Made by a program: the position numbers and the translations under genes
The notes under the pieces: generated by a model
What the model was told of the DNA's origin: nothing
The model's input: the letters and a program-made list of their open reading frames with translations, nothing else
Database searches by the model: none
Assembly (NCBI GenBank): GCA_039028935.1
Contig: JBCCHD010000005.1
Span: forward strand, 62,001 to 126,000
Reading direction: 5' to 3'
Source: Pseudomonadota bacterium
Lineage (GTDB): Bacteria; Pseudomonadota; Gammaproteobacteria; Steroidobacterales; SZUA-146
Length of the DNA stretch: 64,000 bases
Shown here: positions 46,515-57,293 of the stretch, in pieces
Numbering within the stretch: the stretch's first letter is position 1
Layout of the letters: the number at the start of each line of letters is the position of its first letter

Positions 46515-47006
46515 GTGAAAGATCTCATACTGGTGCGCCACGCTAAAGCCAGCTGGAACAATCCAGACGTGCCCGACATCGATCGCCAGCTCAACGACAC
46601 GGGTCGCCGCGAGGTGCCGACCATGGGAGAGCGTTTGGCTGCGCGCGAGATCATGCCCGATATGATTTTGTCGAGCCCCGCTGAACGCGCGCATCACACC
46701 GCAACAATGCTGGCGCCGTATATGAAACTGCCATCCGATCGAATCGAAGTCCTCGACGAAATGTACCTCGCTGATACCGATGTATTGTTATCGCTGACCC
46801 AATTGTGCGACAACAACGTCGACTGCCTCATGATGGTCGGCCACAATCCAGGCCTTACGCAGTTTGCCAATATGATGACCGAAGTGGCGGTGGATAATAT
46901 CCCGACATGCGGTATGTATCATATGCGTTTTGATGTAGACGTTTGGCACAATGTGGAACTCAAAACCGGCGATTACGTGGCGTTCGACTTTCCGCGCAAT
47001 CACTGA
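46515..47006 (+). CDS. sixA: SixA-like phosphohistidine phosphatase
   Basis: A 163-residue histidine-phosphatase-superfamily enzyme. The catalytic RH(A/G) motif is LVRHAKASWNN near residue 7, with the SSPAERAHHTA (about 55-65) and VGHNPGL (about 113-119) motifs. SixA in E. coli dephosphorylates histidine phosphotransfer proteins and the nitrogen PTS. Start GTG at 46515 follows GAAAGGA. It is about 110 bp downstream of sufT, so operon membership is doubtful. Confidence 0.88.
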   Translation: MKDLILVRHAKASWNNPDVPDIDRQLNDTGRREVPTMGERLAAREIMPDMILSSPAERAHHTATMLAPYMKLPSDRIEVLDEMYLADTDVLLSLTQLCDNNVDCLMMVGHNPGLTQFANMMTEVAVDNIPTCGMYHMRFDVDVWHNVELKTGDYVAFDFPRNH

Positions 47007-47311
47007 TTGAGCGCACGACACACAGCCTTGAAATCAAAGGCCATTATTTCGACGCCTTACTCTATATGTTGCTTTTTTCTACTCACCGTTATCGGTAATT
47101 ACCCTAACCTATAACGCCATTTTTACGTACCAAACTGTGATCTGGATCGTAGGCGCGACGAACGGTTTTTGGCAGGGTGGAACCAGAGTCAGCGTTTGCG
47201 TGTCGTACTAGTAATCGATCTATGAACGACGACGGCAAAGTGTAAAGAGACAATCATGATCCCATCAACATATCGACAACCGGCAACAGAAGGACACCAT
47301 CGAGAGGCAAC
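47007..47311. other. 305-bp intergenic region with no gene recognised
   Basis: Lies between sixA and the trypsin-like lipoprotein. It contains a weak terminator-like inverted repeat just after sixA (CCTT/AAGG around 47026-47041) and an AT-rich zone with TATAAC at 47110-47115, but no good -35 partner. Short frames here have no family resemblance. Confidence 0.4.
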
Positions 47312-48055
47312 GTGATACACGGTCCACGCAGTTTTCGTCGCGCACTGTGCTTGCTCTGGCTCGTAGGCAGCGCCCTGCTGCTCACCGCCTGCGCCGAAAC
47401 TCGGATTAAACCCGCGTCGACTCACTACTCGGTTACCGCCACACCACAGGCCGCCAATCTGGTTGCACATCATGCCCATATTGATTGTCGCTCACCAGAC
47501 TACGAAACACTCGACGCCATTGTGCGCGTAGCCAGCATCACGACAAATGGCGGCGATGGCAGTGGCGTTGTCGTTGCGCCGAATGTCGTACTCACGGCCG
47601 CACACGTTCTCGAAGGCGCGTCCGTTGGGCTTGTCTACATCGGTAATCACTACAAAGAGGCGACCGTACTCGGTCGCGATGCGTATTCGGATCTGGCATT
47701 ACTGATGGTCGGCACTGAAAATCTGCAACCCATTCAGATCAGCGACCGCGGATTGGTCACCAACGAGTCGGTATGGGCGGTTGGTTTTCCACTGGCGCTC
47801 GACCAGTCAACCACGAAGGGACAGTTTTACCGCTACCGAAATGGCGGTCTTTTAACCTCTGCTGGGATCGATGCGGGCTCATCGGGCGGTGGATTGCTGC
47901 ATTGTGAACGCGGCACCTTTAAGCTAGCCGGCATGATTCGCAGCTACTTGGCGCGTGTGCGACAAGGCGAAGCGGTGGCCATACCGAATCGTTCAATCTC
48001 GGTGCCGGCGGACGCGATTGAGGCGTTTATTAACTTACACGGCGTCTCTCACTAG
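47312..48055 (+). CDS. Trypsin-like serine protease lipoprotein
   Basis: A 247-residue envelope protein. The signal peptide ends in the lipobox LTAC (about 24-27), predicting a lipid anchor. The S1-type domain carries the complete triad: histidine in LTAAHVLEG (about 92-100), aspartate in DAYSDLALLMV (about 123-133) and serine in GSSGGGLLHC (about 190-199). No PDZ domain follows, unlike DegP. It is transcribed alone. Membrane attachment and the simple domain layout suggest local envelope proteolysis; the substrate is unknown. Start GTG at 47312. Confidence 0.85.
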   Translation: MIHGPRSFRRALCLLWLVGSALLLTACAETRIKPASTHYSVTATPQAANLVAHHAHIDCRSPDYETLDAIVRVASITTNGGDGSGVVVAPNVVLTAAHVLEGASVGLVYIGNHYKEATVLGRDAYSDLALLMVGTENLQPIQISDRGLVTNESVWAVGFPLALDQSTTKGQFYRYRNGGLLTSAGIDAGSSGGGLLHCERGTFKLAGMIRSYLARVRQGEAVAIPNRSISVPADAIEAFINLHGVSH

Positions 48056-48157
48056 TCGACTCCCGCATTGAGGTCGACCAATGTGCTTGGCCTTCAACTG
48101 TCGACGCCCGAATCACATCCCTCAATCCTACGCACGGAGTCAGCCGCATCTTCGCAG

Positions 48158-49525
48158 TCAGCACTCGACGACGTTCACCGCCAAACCACCGCGCGACGTT
48201 TCCTTATACACCGAGTTCATGTCATTGCCGGTTTGACGCATGGTCTCGATCACCTGATCGAGTGTCACCTTGTGCGTACCATCGCCGCGCAATGCCAAGC
48301 GCGCTGCATTGATGGCTTTGATCGCGCCCATCGCATTTCGCTCAATACAGGGAATCTGTACCAGCCCCGCGATCGGATCGCAGGTCAAACCTAAATTGTG
48401 CTCCATGCCAATCTCGGCCGCGTTTTCGATTTGTTCGTTTGATCCATTAAGCGCGGCCACGAGCCCGCCCGCCGCCATAGAGCAGGCCACGCCGACTTCG
48501 CCCTGGCAGCCCATTTCCGCACCTGAAATCGATGCATTCATTTTGTACAGACTGCCAATCACAGCGGCCACAAGCAAAAAGCGAATGATTCCTTCTTCGT
48601 CTGCGTCGTCCTCAAATTTCATGTAGTAATGCATCACGGCAGGAATAATGCCCGCCGCGCCGTTGGTCGGCGCCGTCACCACTTTGCCACCCGCTGCGTT
48701 TTCCTCGTTAACCGACAGCGCCCAGGCCGTGACCCAGTCCATAAACAGTGTTGGACTTTTATAGTCCGGTGCGGTCAACAGATCATGGGACTTAGGCGCG
48801 CGCCGAGTCACTTTAAGCACCCCGGGCAAAATACCCCGCTGTGAGAAACCACGCTCGACGCATCGCTGCATCACCCCCCAAAGCGCGAGAAGCCCCTCGC
48901 GAACCGCTTGCTCGTCGGCCAAGTGACGCTCATTGGCCATGGCCATCTCCGCAATCGATACGCTGTGTTCCGCGCAGAAGGCCAAAATATGCGCGGCGCT
49001 TTTGTAGGGGTACGGAAAGGTCTGCCCTTGCTCACCAAGCGGCTGATTGACCTCGTCTTTGGTCACAATGAATCCACCGCCCGTCGAGAAGTACTCCTCC
49101 TGAAGCAGAACGTGCTCATGGGCATCGAACGCGGTGAAACGCATACCATTGGGATGCTCGGGCAGGTACTGTTCAGTCAGAAACAGAAGATCGAGCTGCT
49201 CGTCGAACGCGATCATATGACGCCCGCCTAGATTGAGGGCGCGTTCTTGGCGAATCCGAGCCACTTGCTGCTCACCGACATCCGGATCAAGCGTGCGCGG
49301 CTCAACGCCCTCCAAACCCAGCAACACGGCCGTATCCGTGCAATGGCCAACGCCGGTTAACGCCAACGAACCAAATAACTCGGCGGTTACGTGAGCAACC
49401 TCATCGAGCTCACCGCGCTGATGTAACTTGCCCACGAACTGCGCCGCGGCGTTCATGGGTCCCATCGTGTGCGAACTCGACGGTCCGACGCCGATCTTAA
49501 AAATGTCAAACGCACTGATACTCAT
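48158..49525 (-). CDS. sdaA: L-serine ammonia-lyase (Fe-S type)
   Basis: Deaminates L-serine to pyruvate with an oxygen-sensitive [4Fe-4S] cluster. The beta domain begins with [18 protein letters not shown] (about 11-28), and the alpha domain holds [16 protein letters not shown], the [16 protein letters not shown] region and the cluster cysteines around [17 protein letters not shown] (about 378-394). At 455 residues it is the single-chain SdaA/SdaB type. It is the gene immediately downstream of putA on the same strand. Pyruvate from it can feed PEP synthase, also encoded in the window. Confidence 0.96.
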   Translation of the reverse strand: MSISAFDIFKIGVGPSSSHTMGPMNAAAQFVGKLHQRGELDEVAHVTAELFGSLALTGVGHCTDTAVLLGLEGVEPRTLDPDVGEQQVARIRQERALNLGGRHMIAFDEQLDLLFLTEQYLPEHPNGMRFTAFDAHEHVLLQEEYFSTGGGFIVTKDEVNQPLGEQGQTFPYPYKSAAHILAFCAEHSVSIAEMAMANERHLADEQAVREGLLALWGVMQRCVERGFSQRGILPGVLKVTRRAPKSHDLLTAPDYKSPTLFMDWVTAWALSVNEENAAGGKVVTAPTNGAAGIIPAVMHYYMKFEDDADEEGIIRFLLVAAVIGSLYKMNASISGAEMGCQGEVGVACSMAAGGLVAALNGSNEQIENAAEIGMEHNLGLTCDPIAGLVQIPCIERNAMGAIKAINAARLALRGDGTHKVTLDQVIETMRQTGNDMNSVYKETSRGGLAVNVVEC

Positions 49526-49670
49526 GGCAAGCTCCGCCCTCTCGCCTGACTATTGTAGGACTCACTCAGTCTCTCTGCCGACTGCCCCCGACCTGCTTCC
49601 GCGTGATTCGGCCCTTTTGACCGTCGATCGTTGACATAAAGGCCGAATGACGTCGTGGCCGCTATTTGCG

Positions 49671-52600
49671 TTACGTACTGGGACCCAACGACAGGAGACT
49701 CGTGTTCCCCCCCACCGCTGCCGTGTTGTTAGTAATGGTCTTCTCGTTAGCGTAGCGATGCAGATAGAACGGGCCACCGGCCTTGGGACCCGTTCCTGAC
49801 AAGCCGCAGCCGCCGAACGGTTGGACGCCCACCACCGCGCCAATCTGATTGCGGTTGATGTAGACATTGCCCACTTTCACTCGCTTTTGGATAAAACGCG
49901 CGGTGCTTTCGATGCGGCTGTGAATACCCAACGTTAAGCCGTAACCCGTCGCGTTGATGTCGGCAATCATCTTCTCGAGCGATTCACTCGAATAGCGAAC
50001 GACGTGCAAGATAGGCCCGAACACCTCGCGTTCAAGTTGACCGATGGAATCAATTTCTACCGCGATGGGCGCAAAGTAATGCCCGTCCGGCAGGTCTTTA
50101 GGCAGTTGGCACTCATGAACGAGTTTGCCCGTGGACAGTAGATGCGCCCGATGTGCATTGAGCATCGCCAGTGCAGCTGGGTCGATGACCGGGCCGCAAT
50201 CGGTACTGAGTAAACCAGGGTTGCCCACCACCAGTTCATCCATGTAACCCGCCAAGAGTTCCAAGACGCGCGGCGCGATCTCGTCTTGAAGAAACAGCAC
50301 GCGTAGCGCCGAACAACGTTGACCGGCACTGTTGAACGCCGAGCTCACCACGTCGAGCACGACCTGTTCCGGCAACGCCGAACTGTCCACGAGCATGGCA
50401 TTGAGCCCGCCGGTCTCGGCCACCAATGTGGCGATTGGGCCATCTTTCGCAGCCAGCGCTCGATTGATCACACGCGCGGTTTCGGTTGAACCGGTAAACG
50501 CAACGCCATCAACATCAGCGTGTTCAACGAGTCGAGCACCCACCTCGCCTCCCATGCCAGGCACGAGTTGGAGCACCTCTTTGGGCACACCGGCTTTGTG
50601 CAGCAATTCAGTCACGGCGTGTGCGCACAGCGTGCTTTGCTCAGCCGGTTTGGCCACCACCGCATTGCCGGCCGCCAAAGCGGCGGAGACCTGACCGGTA
50701 AAGATTGCGATCGGGAAGTTCCAAGGGCTGATGCAGACAAAGGTTCCCCGGCCTTCAAGCGCCAGCGTATTGCTCTCGCCCGTCGGTCCAGGCATCACCA
50801 TAGGTTCACCGAACTCGTGAGCGGCGCGTTTGCCGTAGTAGTAAAGAAAGTCGATCGCCTCACGCAATTCCGCGTGCGCATCGAAAATTGACTTGCCCGC
50901 CTCCCGAATACACACATTGAATAAACGCGCTTCGTTCTGTTGCAATAGCTCGGCCGCCTTGATCAGGATCTCGCCACGCGCGCGACCGCCCAACCGGTTC
51001 CATCGCGTTTGGGCAAATTTTGCCGTGGCCATTGCGGTGTCCACATCGGCCTGCGTGGCGGTCTGCCATGTGCCGACCGTATCAGCGAGATTGGCGGGAT
51101 TGCGTACCGTTATGGTGTCGCCCACGTCAAGCGATTTTCGCTTGTTGAGATTGACGATCAGGGGCGTTGTATGGATAGCGGTCGAGGTGTGCGTAGCAAT
51201 ATCAGAAGACAAAGTTCGAATACGCTGCGCGTCGAACAAATTCAGTCCTTTGGAATTCACACGTTCATCGCCAAACAGGTCGACCGGCAGGCGGATTTGA
51301 GGATGCGGTTTGTGCTCAAGCTGTTCGATCTGCTTGACGGGATCTTCGATGATTTTCTCGACCGGCGCATTATCGTCAACGATGCGATTAACAAACGAAG
51401 TGTTTGCACCGTTCTCAAGCAGTCGACGGACCAGATAGGGCAATAGATCCTCATGCTCACCCACAGGCGCGTAAACGCGACAGGGGCGGTTGAGCTTATC
51501 TTCGCCAATCACTTCGGCATACAGTTCTTCACCCATACCATGCAGTCGCTGAAACTCGAACGGTTTGTCGCCCGCCATTTCAACGATCGACGCGACGGTG
51601 TGCGCGTTGTGCGTTGCAAACTGAGGGTAAATCGCTTCCGGCGCGTCGAGCAAAATTCGCGCGCAAGCGAGGTATGAGACATCGGTCGACGCCTTGCGGG
51701 TAAACACCGGATAACTTTCCAATCCCAATTCTTGACCGAGTTTGATTTCAGTATCCCAGTACGCGCCTTTTACGAGGCGTACAGACATGCGCCGTCCGGC
51801 CTTGCGGCCCTGCTCGACCACCCACCGACAGATTTCAAGGCTGCGCTTCTGATACGCCTGCAAGGCGATGCCATAGCCTTCCCAGTTGGCGCACGCTGGC
51901 GAGTGAAACACACGTCCGATGACCTCGAGCGACAGTTCAAGGCGCGCCGCCTCTTCCGCATCAACGCAAAACCCAATATCGTAGTCGCGCGCCTTGACCG
52001 CCAGCGCTTCGAGCATTGGCACCATTTCGTGGAGTACACGTTTGCGGTGATGAAGGTCGTAACGCGGATGCAGGGCCGAGAGCTTAACTGAGATTCCCGG
52101 CGACTCGAATGTGCTTTTTCCTTTGGACGCCTTGTTCTTGCCGATCTGTTCAATGGCCTTGGCGTAGGCGTCAAAGTAGCGGCGTGCGTCTTTAGCGGTT
52201 AGAGCTGCCTCCCCGAGCATATCGAACGAGTAGCGATAGTCGCGATTGTCCTTTTTCAGAGAACGTTTCAACGCATCGTCTATGTTACGGCCCATCACAA
52301 ACTGCCGGCCCATAATACGCATGGCTTGTCGCATAGCCGTTCGGACGACCGGCTCGCCGGCGCGGGCGACCATCTTTTCCATAAACGACTCAGGGTCGTC
52401 GACCGCGTCTTTCTCTGCGCCCAGAATCTGCCCGGTCAGCATCAATCCCCATGTTGACGCATTCACAAACAGCGAGCGGTTGTTGCCCAGATGACCTTTC
52501 CAATGCCCGCTTTGCAGCTTGTCTTTGATCAATTTATCGGCGGTGTCACCATCAGGCACACGAAGCAACGCCTCGGCCAAACACATCAAGACAATCCCTT

Positions 52601-52856
52601 CTTGTGAGGAAAGATCGTATTCCTGCAAAAAGGCATCGAGTCCACCGGCACGTTTGCGGTTGGCTCGGACACTGTGCACCAGCTGTGTGGCCAACGCCTG
52701 CACGCGTGCCTGCGCGGGCGCCTCGAGCCGCGCCAGCGCGAGCGCCGCATCCACACATTCGGTTTCGTCGGCCAGATAGAGCTGGTTTATCGCCTCGTTT
52801 AAGGGCGTTAGGTCGTTTTCGGTGGCGCTCACCAAAAATTCGATTTGAGTCGACAT
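49671..52856 (-). CDS. putA: Bifunctional proline dehydrogenase/P5C dehydrogenase PutA, without DNA-binding domain
   Basis: Oxidises proline to glutamate in two steps. The PRODH barrel (about 180-470) has KGAYWDTEIKLGQELGLESYPVF and the FAD-binding ATHNAHTVASI region; the P5C dehydrogenase (about 520-1050) has the Glu in VAETGGLNAMLV and the nucleophile in NSAGQRCSALRVL. At about 1061 residues and starting MSTQIEFLVSATEN, it lacks the N-terminal ribbon-helix-helix domain that makes E. coli PutA a repressor, so it is a type A PutA that does not autoregulate. ATG 52856 is chosen; the frame runs open to 52934 without family similarity. Confidence 0.95.
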   Translation of the reverse strand: MSTQIEFLVSATENDLTPLNEAINQLYLADETECVDAALALARLEAPAQARVQALATQLVHSVRANRKRAGGLDAFLQEYDLSSQEGIVLMCLAEALLRVPDGDTADKLIKDKLQSGHWKGHLGNNRSLFVNASTWGLMLTGQILGAEKDAVDDPESFMEKMVARAGEPVVRTAMRQAMRIMGRQFVMGRNIDDALKRSLKKDNRDYRYSFDMLGEAALTAKDARRYFDAYAKAIEQIGKNKASKGKSTFESPGISVKLSALHPRYDLHHRKRVLHEMVPMLEALAVKARDYDIGFCVDAEEAARLELSLEVIGRVFHSPACANWEGYGIALQAYQKRSLEICRWVVEQGRKAGRRMSVRLVKGAYWDTEIKLGQELGLESYPVFTRKASTDVSYLACARILLDAPEAIYPQFATHNAHTVASIVEMAGDKPFEFQRLHGMGEELYAEVIGEDKLNRPCRVYAPVGEHEDLLPYLVRRLLENGANTSFVNRIVDDNAPVEKIIEDPVKQIEQLEHKPHPQIRLPVDLFGDERVNSKGLNLFDAQRIRTLSSDIATHTSTAIHTTPLIVNLNKRKSLDVGDTITVRNPANLADTVGTWQTATQADVDTAMATAKFAQTRWNRLGGRARGEILIKAAELLQQNEARLFNVCIREAGKSIFDAHAELREAIDFLYYYGKRAAHEFGEPMVMPGPTGESNTLALEGRGTFVCISPWNFPIAIFTGQVSAALAAGNAVVAKPAEQSTLCAHAVTELLHKAGVPKEVLQLVPGMGGEVGARLVEHADVDGVAFTGSTETARVINRALAAKDGPIATLVAETGGLNAMLVDSSALPEQVVLDVVSSAFNSAGQRCSALRVLFLQDEIAPRVLELLAGYMDELVVGNPGLLSTDCGPVIDPAALAMLNAHRAHLLSTGKLVHECQLPKDLPDGHYFAPIAVEIDSIGQLEREVFGPILHVVRYSSESLEKMIADINATGYGLTLGIHSRIESTARFIQKRVKVGNVYINRNQIGAVVGVQPFGGCGLSGTGPKAGGPFYLHRYANEKTITNNTAAVGGNTSLLSLGPST

Positions 52857-52954
52857 GAATAAGTCCCTGATTAGTCGCGGTTCACCGCGCAGTAATTGAC
52901 GGCAATACGATCCTTTTACCGCCCCTGCTGACAAAAGACAACCATAAACAGAAG

Positions 52955-53359
52955 CTACTTTTTGTCGCGAATAAATCGGATGATTTGACGTCTGGATTTC
53001 TTGTCAGGACGGCGTTTTGGACCGGCGGAAAGCGCCGCGCCAATCCGCAGCTGCTCCGCTCGCGCCTCGCGCGCTTCGCGGCTGGCATCGGTCTCCTCGT
53101 ACCAGGTCTGTGTGATCGATGCCGCAGCGCGTCGCGTGCTCAAAATGCGCACGATCACATCGGTTTGAAGACTATCGCGTCGCACGCTGACGCAATCTCC
53201 CGGTTTGACGCCATGGGCCGGTTTTGTGCGCATGCCATTGAGCAGCACCCGGCCGGTTTTAATCGCCTGCGCCGAGAGTGCGCGTGTTTTGTAAAACCGC
53301 GCGGCGTGAAGCCACTGGTCGAGTCGTACGCTTTTGGCGTCGGTCAGTTTTTGACTCAC
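52955..53359 (-). CDS. hslR: S4-domain RNA-binding protein Hsp15
   Basis: A 134-residue protein that binds stalled 50S subunits carrying nascent tRNA and helps recycle them. The S4 domain (about 8-70) reads [32 protein letters not shown], followed by [10 protein letters not shown]. The rest is a basic C-terminal tail ([13 protein letters not shown]), matching Hsp15. It is divergent from kbl over 60 bp. Confidence 0.92.
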   Translation of the reverse strand: MSQKLTDAKSVRLDQWLHAARFYKTRALSAQAIKTGRVLLNGMRTKPAHGVKPGDCVSVRRDSLQTDVIVRILSTRRAAASITQTWYEETDASREAREARAEQLRIGAALSAGPKRRPDKKSRRQIIRFIRDKK

Positions 53360-53419
53360 AATTGCTCACCTTTTGAGCGCGGCCTGATACACTTCGACGT
53401 TACTACAAAGGAGCGATTT

Positions 53420-54610
53420 GTGACCACCGAATTTTTACAGCGCATGCGCCGCCGAACCGCAGAATTGAAGAAATCGGGACTGTTCAAGGCCGAACGTCTT
53501 ATCGAGTCACCGCAAAGTGCGCGCATACGGGTGGGCGAACAGGACGTACTGAATTTTTGCGCCAACAACTATCTCGGCCTGGCGAATCATCCCGAGGTCA
53601 TTGAGGCCGCCAAAAAAGGACTAGACGAACACGGCTTTGGTATGGCCTCAGTGCGCTTTATTTGTGGCACCCAGGCCATTCACAAGGAGCTGGAAGCTCG
53701 ACTGTCAGCGTTTCTGGGTACCGAGGACACCATTTTGTACCCCTCTTGTTTCGACGCCAATGGCGGCCTGTTCGAAACACTCCTGGGAGAAAAAGACGCG
53801 GTGGTGAGCGACAGCCTCAATCATGCGAGCATCATCGACGGCATACGCCTGTGTAAGGCGCGCCGCCTCCGTTATCAAAATAACAATATGGAAGATCTCG
53901 AATCAAAGCTCACCGACGCGAGCAGCTCCAACATGCGTCTGATTGCCACCGATGGCGTGTTTTCGATGGACGGGTCGATCGCCAAAATGGACCGCATTTG
54001 CGAGTTGGCTGAGTCATCGAATTCATTGGTGATGATGGATGACTGCCACGCTACCGGATTTCTAGGCGCGAACGGAAAAGGCACACATGAGTTTCACCAT
54101 GTGATGGGAAAGGTCGATTTGATCACGGGCACACTCGGCAAGGCACTGGGCGGTGCAGCGGGCGGCTACACCAGCGGCCGCAAGGAGTTGATCGGTTGGC
54201 TCAGACAGCGGTCTCGTCCGTATCTGTTTTCGAACACGGTCGCGCCACCGCTGGTCACCGCCGCGCTCAAAGTACTCGATCTGCTGGAACAAAGCGATGA
54301 TTTGCGTCAGAAGTTACACGAAAACTCGCGTTACTTTCGCGACGGCATGGAAAAAGCCGGGTTCACATTGCTGCCCGGTGAACACCCCATTATTCCGGTC
54401 ATGCTCGGCGACGCTGCGCTGGCGTCAGACATGGCCGACAAATTGCTCGAGCGCGGTATTTACGTCATCGGTTTCTCCTATCCAGTGGTTCCGGAAGGAC
54501 AAGCGCGCATTCGCACACAGATGTCGGCCGCACACGAGACGGAACATCTCGACGCCGCCATTGCCGCATTCACCGAAGTGGGTCACGAGCTCGGCGTACT
54601 CGGCGATTAA
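53420..54610 (+). CDS. kbl: 2-amino-3-ketobutyrate coenzyme A ligase (glycine C-acetyltransferase)
   Basis: A PLP enzyme that splits 2-amino-3-ketobutyrate with CoA to glycine and acetyl-CoA, the second step of threonine degradation. The PLP lysine is in [13 protein letters not shown] (about residues 240-252), with the PLP-binding [10 protein letters not shown] motif before it and SNTVAPPLV after. The GTG at 53420 has AAGGAG six bases upstream and gives 396 residues (E. coli 398). A longer frame upstream runs through the divergent hslR and is not real. tdh follows at 36 bp. Confidence 0.96.
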   Translation: MTTEFLQRMRRRTAELKKSGLFKAERLIESPQSARIRVGEQDVLNFCANNYLGLANHPEVIEAAKKGLDEHGFGMASVRFICGTQAIHKELEARLSAFLGTEDTILYPSCFDANGGLFETLLGEKDAVVSDSLNHASIIDGIRLCKARRLRYQNNNMEDLESKLTDASSSNMRLIATDGVFSMDGSIAKMDRICELAESSNSLVMMDDCHATGFLGANGKGTHEFHHVMGKVDLITGTLGKALGGAAGGYTSGRKELIGWLRQRSRPYLFSNTVAPPLVTAALKVLDLLEQSDDLRQKLHENSRYFRDGMEKAGFTLLPGEHPIIPVMLGDAALASDMADKLLERGIYVIGFSYPVVPEGQARIRTQMSAAHETEHLDAAIAAFTEVGHELGVLGD

Positions 54611-54646
54611 GCCCGCCGTCACACCCGTTGCTCAAGGGAGATCGTT

Positions 54647-55672
54647 GTGAAAGCACTGGTTAAAGCCAAAGCCGAACCCGGCATCTGGATGGAGGACATC
54701 CCTATGCCCGGCGTCGGGCCCAACGACGTGTTGATCAAAATTCGTAAAACCGCCATTTGCGGCACGGATATGCACATCTTCAACTGGGACGAATGGGCAC
54801 AGAAGACGATTCCCGTACCGATGGCAGTCGGCCATGAATACGCCGGCGAGATCGTCGACATGGGATCGGAGGTGCGTGGCTTTACCCTCGGCGATCGAGT
54901 GTCGGGCGAAGGGCACTTGACCTGCGGGTTTTGTCGCAACTGCAAGGCAGGCCGTCGACATCTATGTCGCGCGACCGAAGGCGTTGGGGTCAATCGACCC
55001 GGCAGTTTCGCTGAATTCCTGAGCATTCCCGCCTCCAATGCGTTTTTGCTGCCGGACAGCATCACCGACGACATCGCGTCGCTTCTCGATCCCCTTGGCA
55101 ACGCGGTGCACACCGCCCTGTCCTTCGATCTTGTCGGCGAAGACGTCCTCATCACCGGAGCGGGCCCGATCGGTATCATGGCTGTCGCCATTGCGCGTCA
55201 CGTCGGCGCACGGCACGTGGTGATCACTGACGTCAACGACTATCGATTGCAGCTCGCACGACAGATGGGCGCGACGCGTGCGATCAATGTGTTACAGGAC
55301 TCCGTGGCCGATGTGATGAATGATCTGGGCATGACAGAAGGCTTCGATGTCGGCATGGAGATGTCTGGCAACGGCGATGCACTGCGCACCGTGATCGAAA
55401 TGCTGCACCACGGCGGCGCGCTGGCGCTGCTCGGCATCCCACCGGACAACACCGCGATCGACTGGAATCAGGTGATCTTCAAGGGATTGGTAATAAAAGG
55501 TGTCTACGGTCGTGAGATGTTTGAAACCTGGTATAAAATGACGAGCATGCTGCAAAGCGGGCTGGATGTGGGAGAGATCGTTACCCACCATTTGCCCATC
55601 GATGACTTTGCTCGAGGATTCGACATCATGAATTCCGGCGAATCGGGCAAAGTGATACTGAATTGGTCGTAA
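54647..55672 (+). CDS. tdh: L-threonine 3-dehydrogenase
   Basis: A zinc-dependent NAD enzyme that oxidises threonine to 2-amino-3-ketobutyrate, the substrate of Kbl. The catalytic zinc cysteine and histidines appear in CGTDMHIF and GHEYAGEI, with the four-cysteine structural zinc lobe [15 protein letters not shown] (about 90-104). The Rossmann motif [13 protein letters not shown] is present. At 341 residues it equals E. coli Tdh. Start GTG at 54647. It forms an operon with kbl. Confidence 0.96.
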   Translation: MKALVKAKAEPGIWMEDIPMPGVGPNDVLIKIRKTAICGTDMHIFNWDEWAQKTIPVPMAVGHEYAGEIVDMGSEVRGFTLGDRVSGEGHLTCGFCRNCKAGRRHLCRATEGVGVNRPGSFAEFLSIPASNAFLLPDSITDDIASLLDPLGNAVHTALSFDLVGEDVLITGAGPIGIMAVAIARHVGARHVVITDVNDYRLQLARQMGATRAINVLQDSVADVMNDLGMTEGFDVGMEMSGNGDALRTVIEMLHHGGALALLGIPPDNTAIDWNQVIFKGLVIKGVYGREMFETWYKMTSMLQSGLDVGEIVTHHLPIDDFARGFDIMNSGESGKVILNWS

Positions 55673-55693
55673 CACCGCTACCGAGGTACTAAC

Positions 55694-57247
55694 ATGAAAC
55701 GCGCCCTGCTCTCCGTCACCTTGATTATCATGGCCCTGACCGGTTGTGCGTCCAACCCGGTCACCGGCAAGAACCAACTTAAGCTCATCAGTAGCGCCCA
55801 AGAGCGCGCCATCGGCGAGCAGCAGTACGGCCCATCTCGCCAAATGCAAGGTGGCGACTACGTCATTGAACCGGAACTGACGGCGTATATCCAAGAAGTG
55901 GGCAACCGGGTAGCGCGCGCAAGCAACGTACCGCTGCCCTATGAATTTACGATTCTCAACAACTCGGTACCAAACGCCTGGGCGATGCCAGGCGGCAAGA
56001 TCGCGATCAATCGCGGGCTGCTCACCGAGATGAATAGTGAGGCCGAATTAGCCGCCGTGCTCGCTCACGAAGTCGTGCATTCCGCTGCCAGCCACGGAGC
56101 CAGTGCGATGACTCGTGGCATGCTGCTGCAAACGGGACTCATCGCACTCCAAATTTCTCAGCAGGACAATGATTACGGTCAGTATGTCGTGGGTGCCGCG
56201 TCGCTCGGTGTGCAATTATTATCGAGTAAGCACAGCCGAGCCAAAGAACTGGAATCCGATCTCTACGGCATGCGCTTTATGTCCGATGCCGGATACAATC
56301 CCGCCGCAGCGGTTGATTTGCAACAAACCTTCGTTAACCTTTCTAAAGGCTCGGGACGACGCGATGACTTTCTGTCCGGCTTGTTCGCGTCACACCCACC
56401 CTCGCAACATCGAGCCGATGCAAACCGGCAAACACTCGCCACGCTACCGGAGGGCGGAGAGTACGGGCGAGAGCGGTATCAGCGCATGATCGCGGGTCTG
56501 AAACGCAATGCCCCGGCTTATAAAGCACATGACGACGCGGTCAAATTGATGCGCGAAGGCAATTTTACGCAGGCCGCTCAACTCGCCCAGCAGGCCATCA
56601 ACCTCGAGCCGCGTGAATCCAAGTTCTACGGCCTTCTCGGTGACACCTATCGCGCGCGCGGCGAACACGCCACCGCCGTGCAGTATTACAACACCGCTCT
56701 TGAGCGAAACAGCAATTTTTTCCAGCCGCACCTCACCCGAGGACTGGCAAACCTGCAGCTTGGCAGCTGGCAGGTTGCCGAAAAGGATCTGCAGCGCAGT
56801 ATACAACTCTTGCCAACGGCCACGGCGTATCATCAGCTCGGCCTCATCGCGTTGCAAACCGGCCGTAATCAAGAAGCGGTTAGCTATCTCGAGCAAGCGG
56901 CGACCTCCAATTCCGACGTTGGGCGCGAAGCGGGAGCGACACTGGCGAGACTACAGCTTGAAAGCAATCCTGGACGTTATATTCAGGGGCGACTGGGACT
57001 CGATCAGCGCGGTTACCTCATGGTGCAGCTACAAAATTCCGCCCCTCTTGCCGTTCGGGACGTGCAAATCGCAATTGTCGTGCTGAATGCACAAGGCCAG
57101 ATTGTGCAGCGAGAACCATTGTCGGTTCGCGATACGCTCCCGGCCCAACAGGTTCGCAACCTCAGCACACGCCTCGGTCCGATCAATGATCAGAATCAGC
57201 TTCGTTCTATGCGCGTTGTGGTTGAATCCGCACAAATCGCTCAATAG
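55694..57247 (+). CDS. M48 metallopeptidase lipoprotein with TPR repeats
   Basis: A 517-residue predicted lipoprotein; the signal ends in LTGC (about 15-18), followed by NPVTGKNQLKLIS, typical of LoiP/YggG-type peptidases. The zinc motif is HEVVH (in LAHEVVHSAASHG, about 119-123) and the third ligand is in ELESDLYGMRF. TPR-like repeats occupy about 275-410, and the last 90 residues are a beta-rich domain of unknown type. It starts 22 bp after tdh, so it may be read from the same transcript, although the functions are unrelated. Confidence 0.9.
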   Translation: MKRALLSVTLIIMALTGCASNPVTGKNQLKLISSAQERAIGEQQYGPSRQMQGGDYVIEPELTAYIQEVGNRVARASNVPLPYEFTILNNSVPNAWAMPGGKIAINRGLLTEMNSEAELAAVLAHEVVHSAASHGASAMTRGMLLQTGLIALQISQQDNDYGQYVVGAASLGVQLLSSKHSRAKELESDLYGMRFMSDAGYNPAAAVDLQQTFVNLSKGSGRRDDFLSGLFASHPPSQHRADANRQTLATLPEGGEYGRERYQRMIAGLKRNAPAYKAHDDAVKLMREGNFTQAAQLAQQAINLEPRESKFYGLLGDTYRARGEHATAVQYYNTALERNSNFFQPHLTRGLANLQLGSWQVAEKDLQRSIQLLPTATAYHQLGLIALQTGRNQEAVSYLEQAATSNSDVGREAGATLARLQLESNPGRYIQGRLGLDQRGYLMVQLQNSAPLAVRDVQIAIVVLNAQGQIVQREPLSVRDTLPAQQVRNLSTRLGPINDQNQLRSMRVVVESAQIAQ

Positions 57248-57293
57248 CGTGGGTTGGCTGCCGTGACGGATCGCTCCGCATAACGAGACCACG

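Noticed and set aside
47256-47315. 19-codon frame ending over the GTG of the trypsin-like lipoprotein
   Set aside because: Short, without a convincing ribosome site or conserved feature; chance overlap is likely.
52985-53419. N-terminal extension of the kbl frame
   Set aside because: It runs antisense through hslR, has no Kbl similarity, and a GTG with a strong ribosome site lies at 53420.
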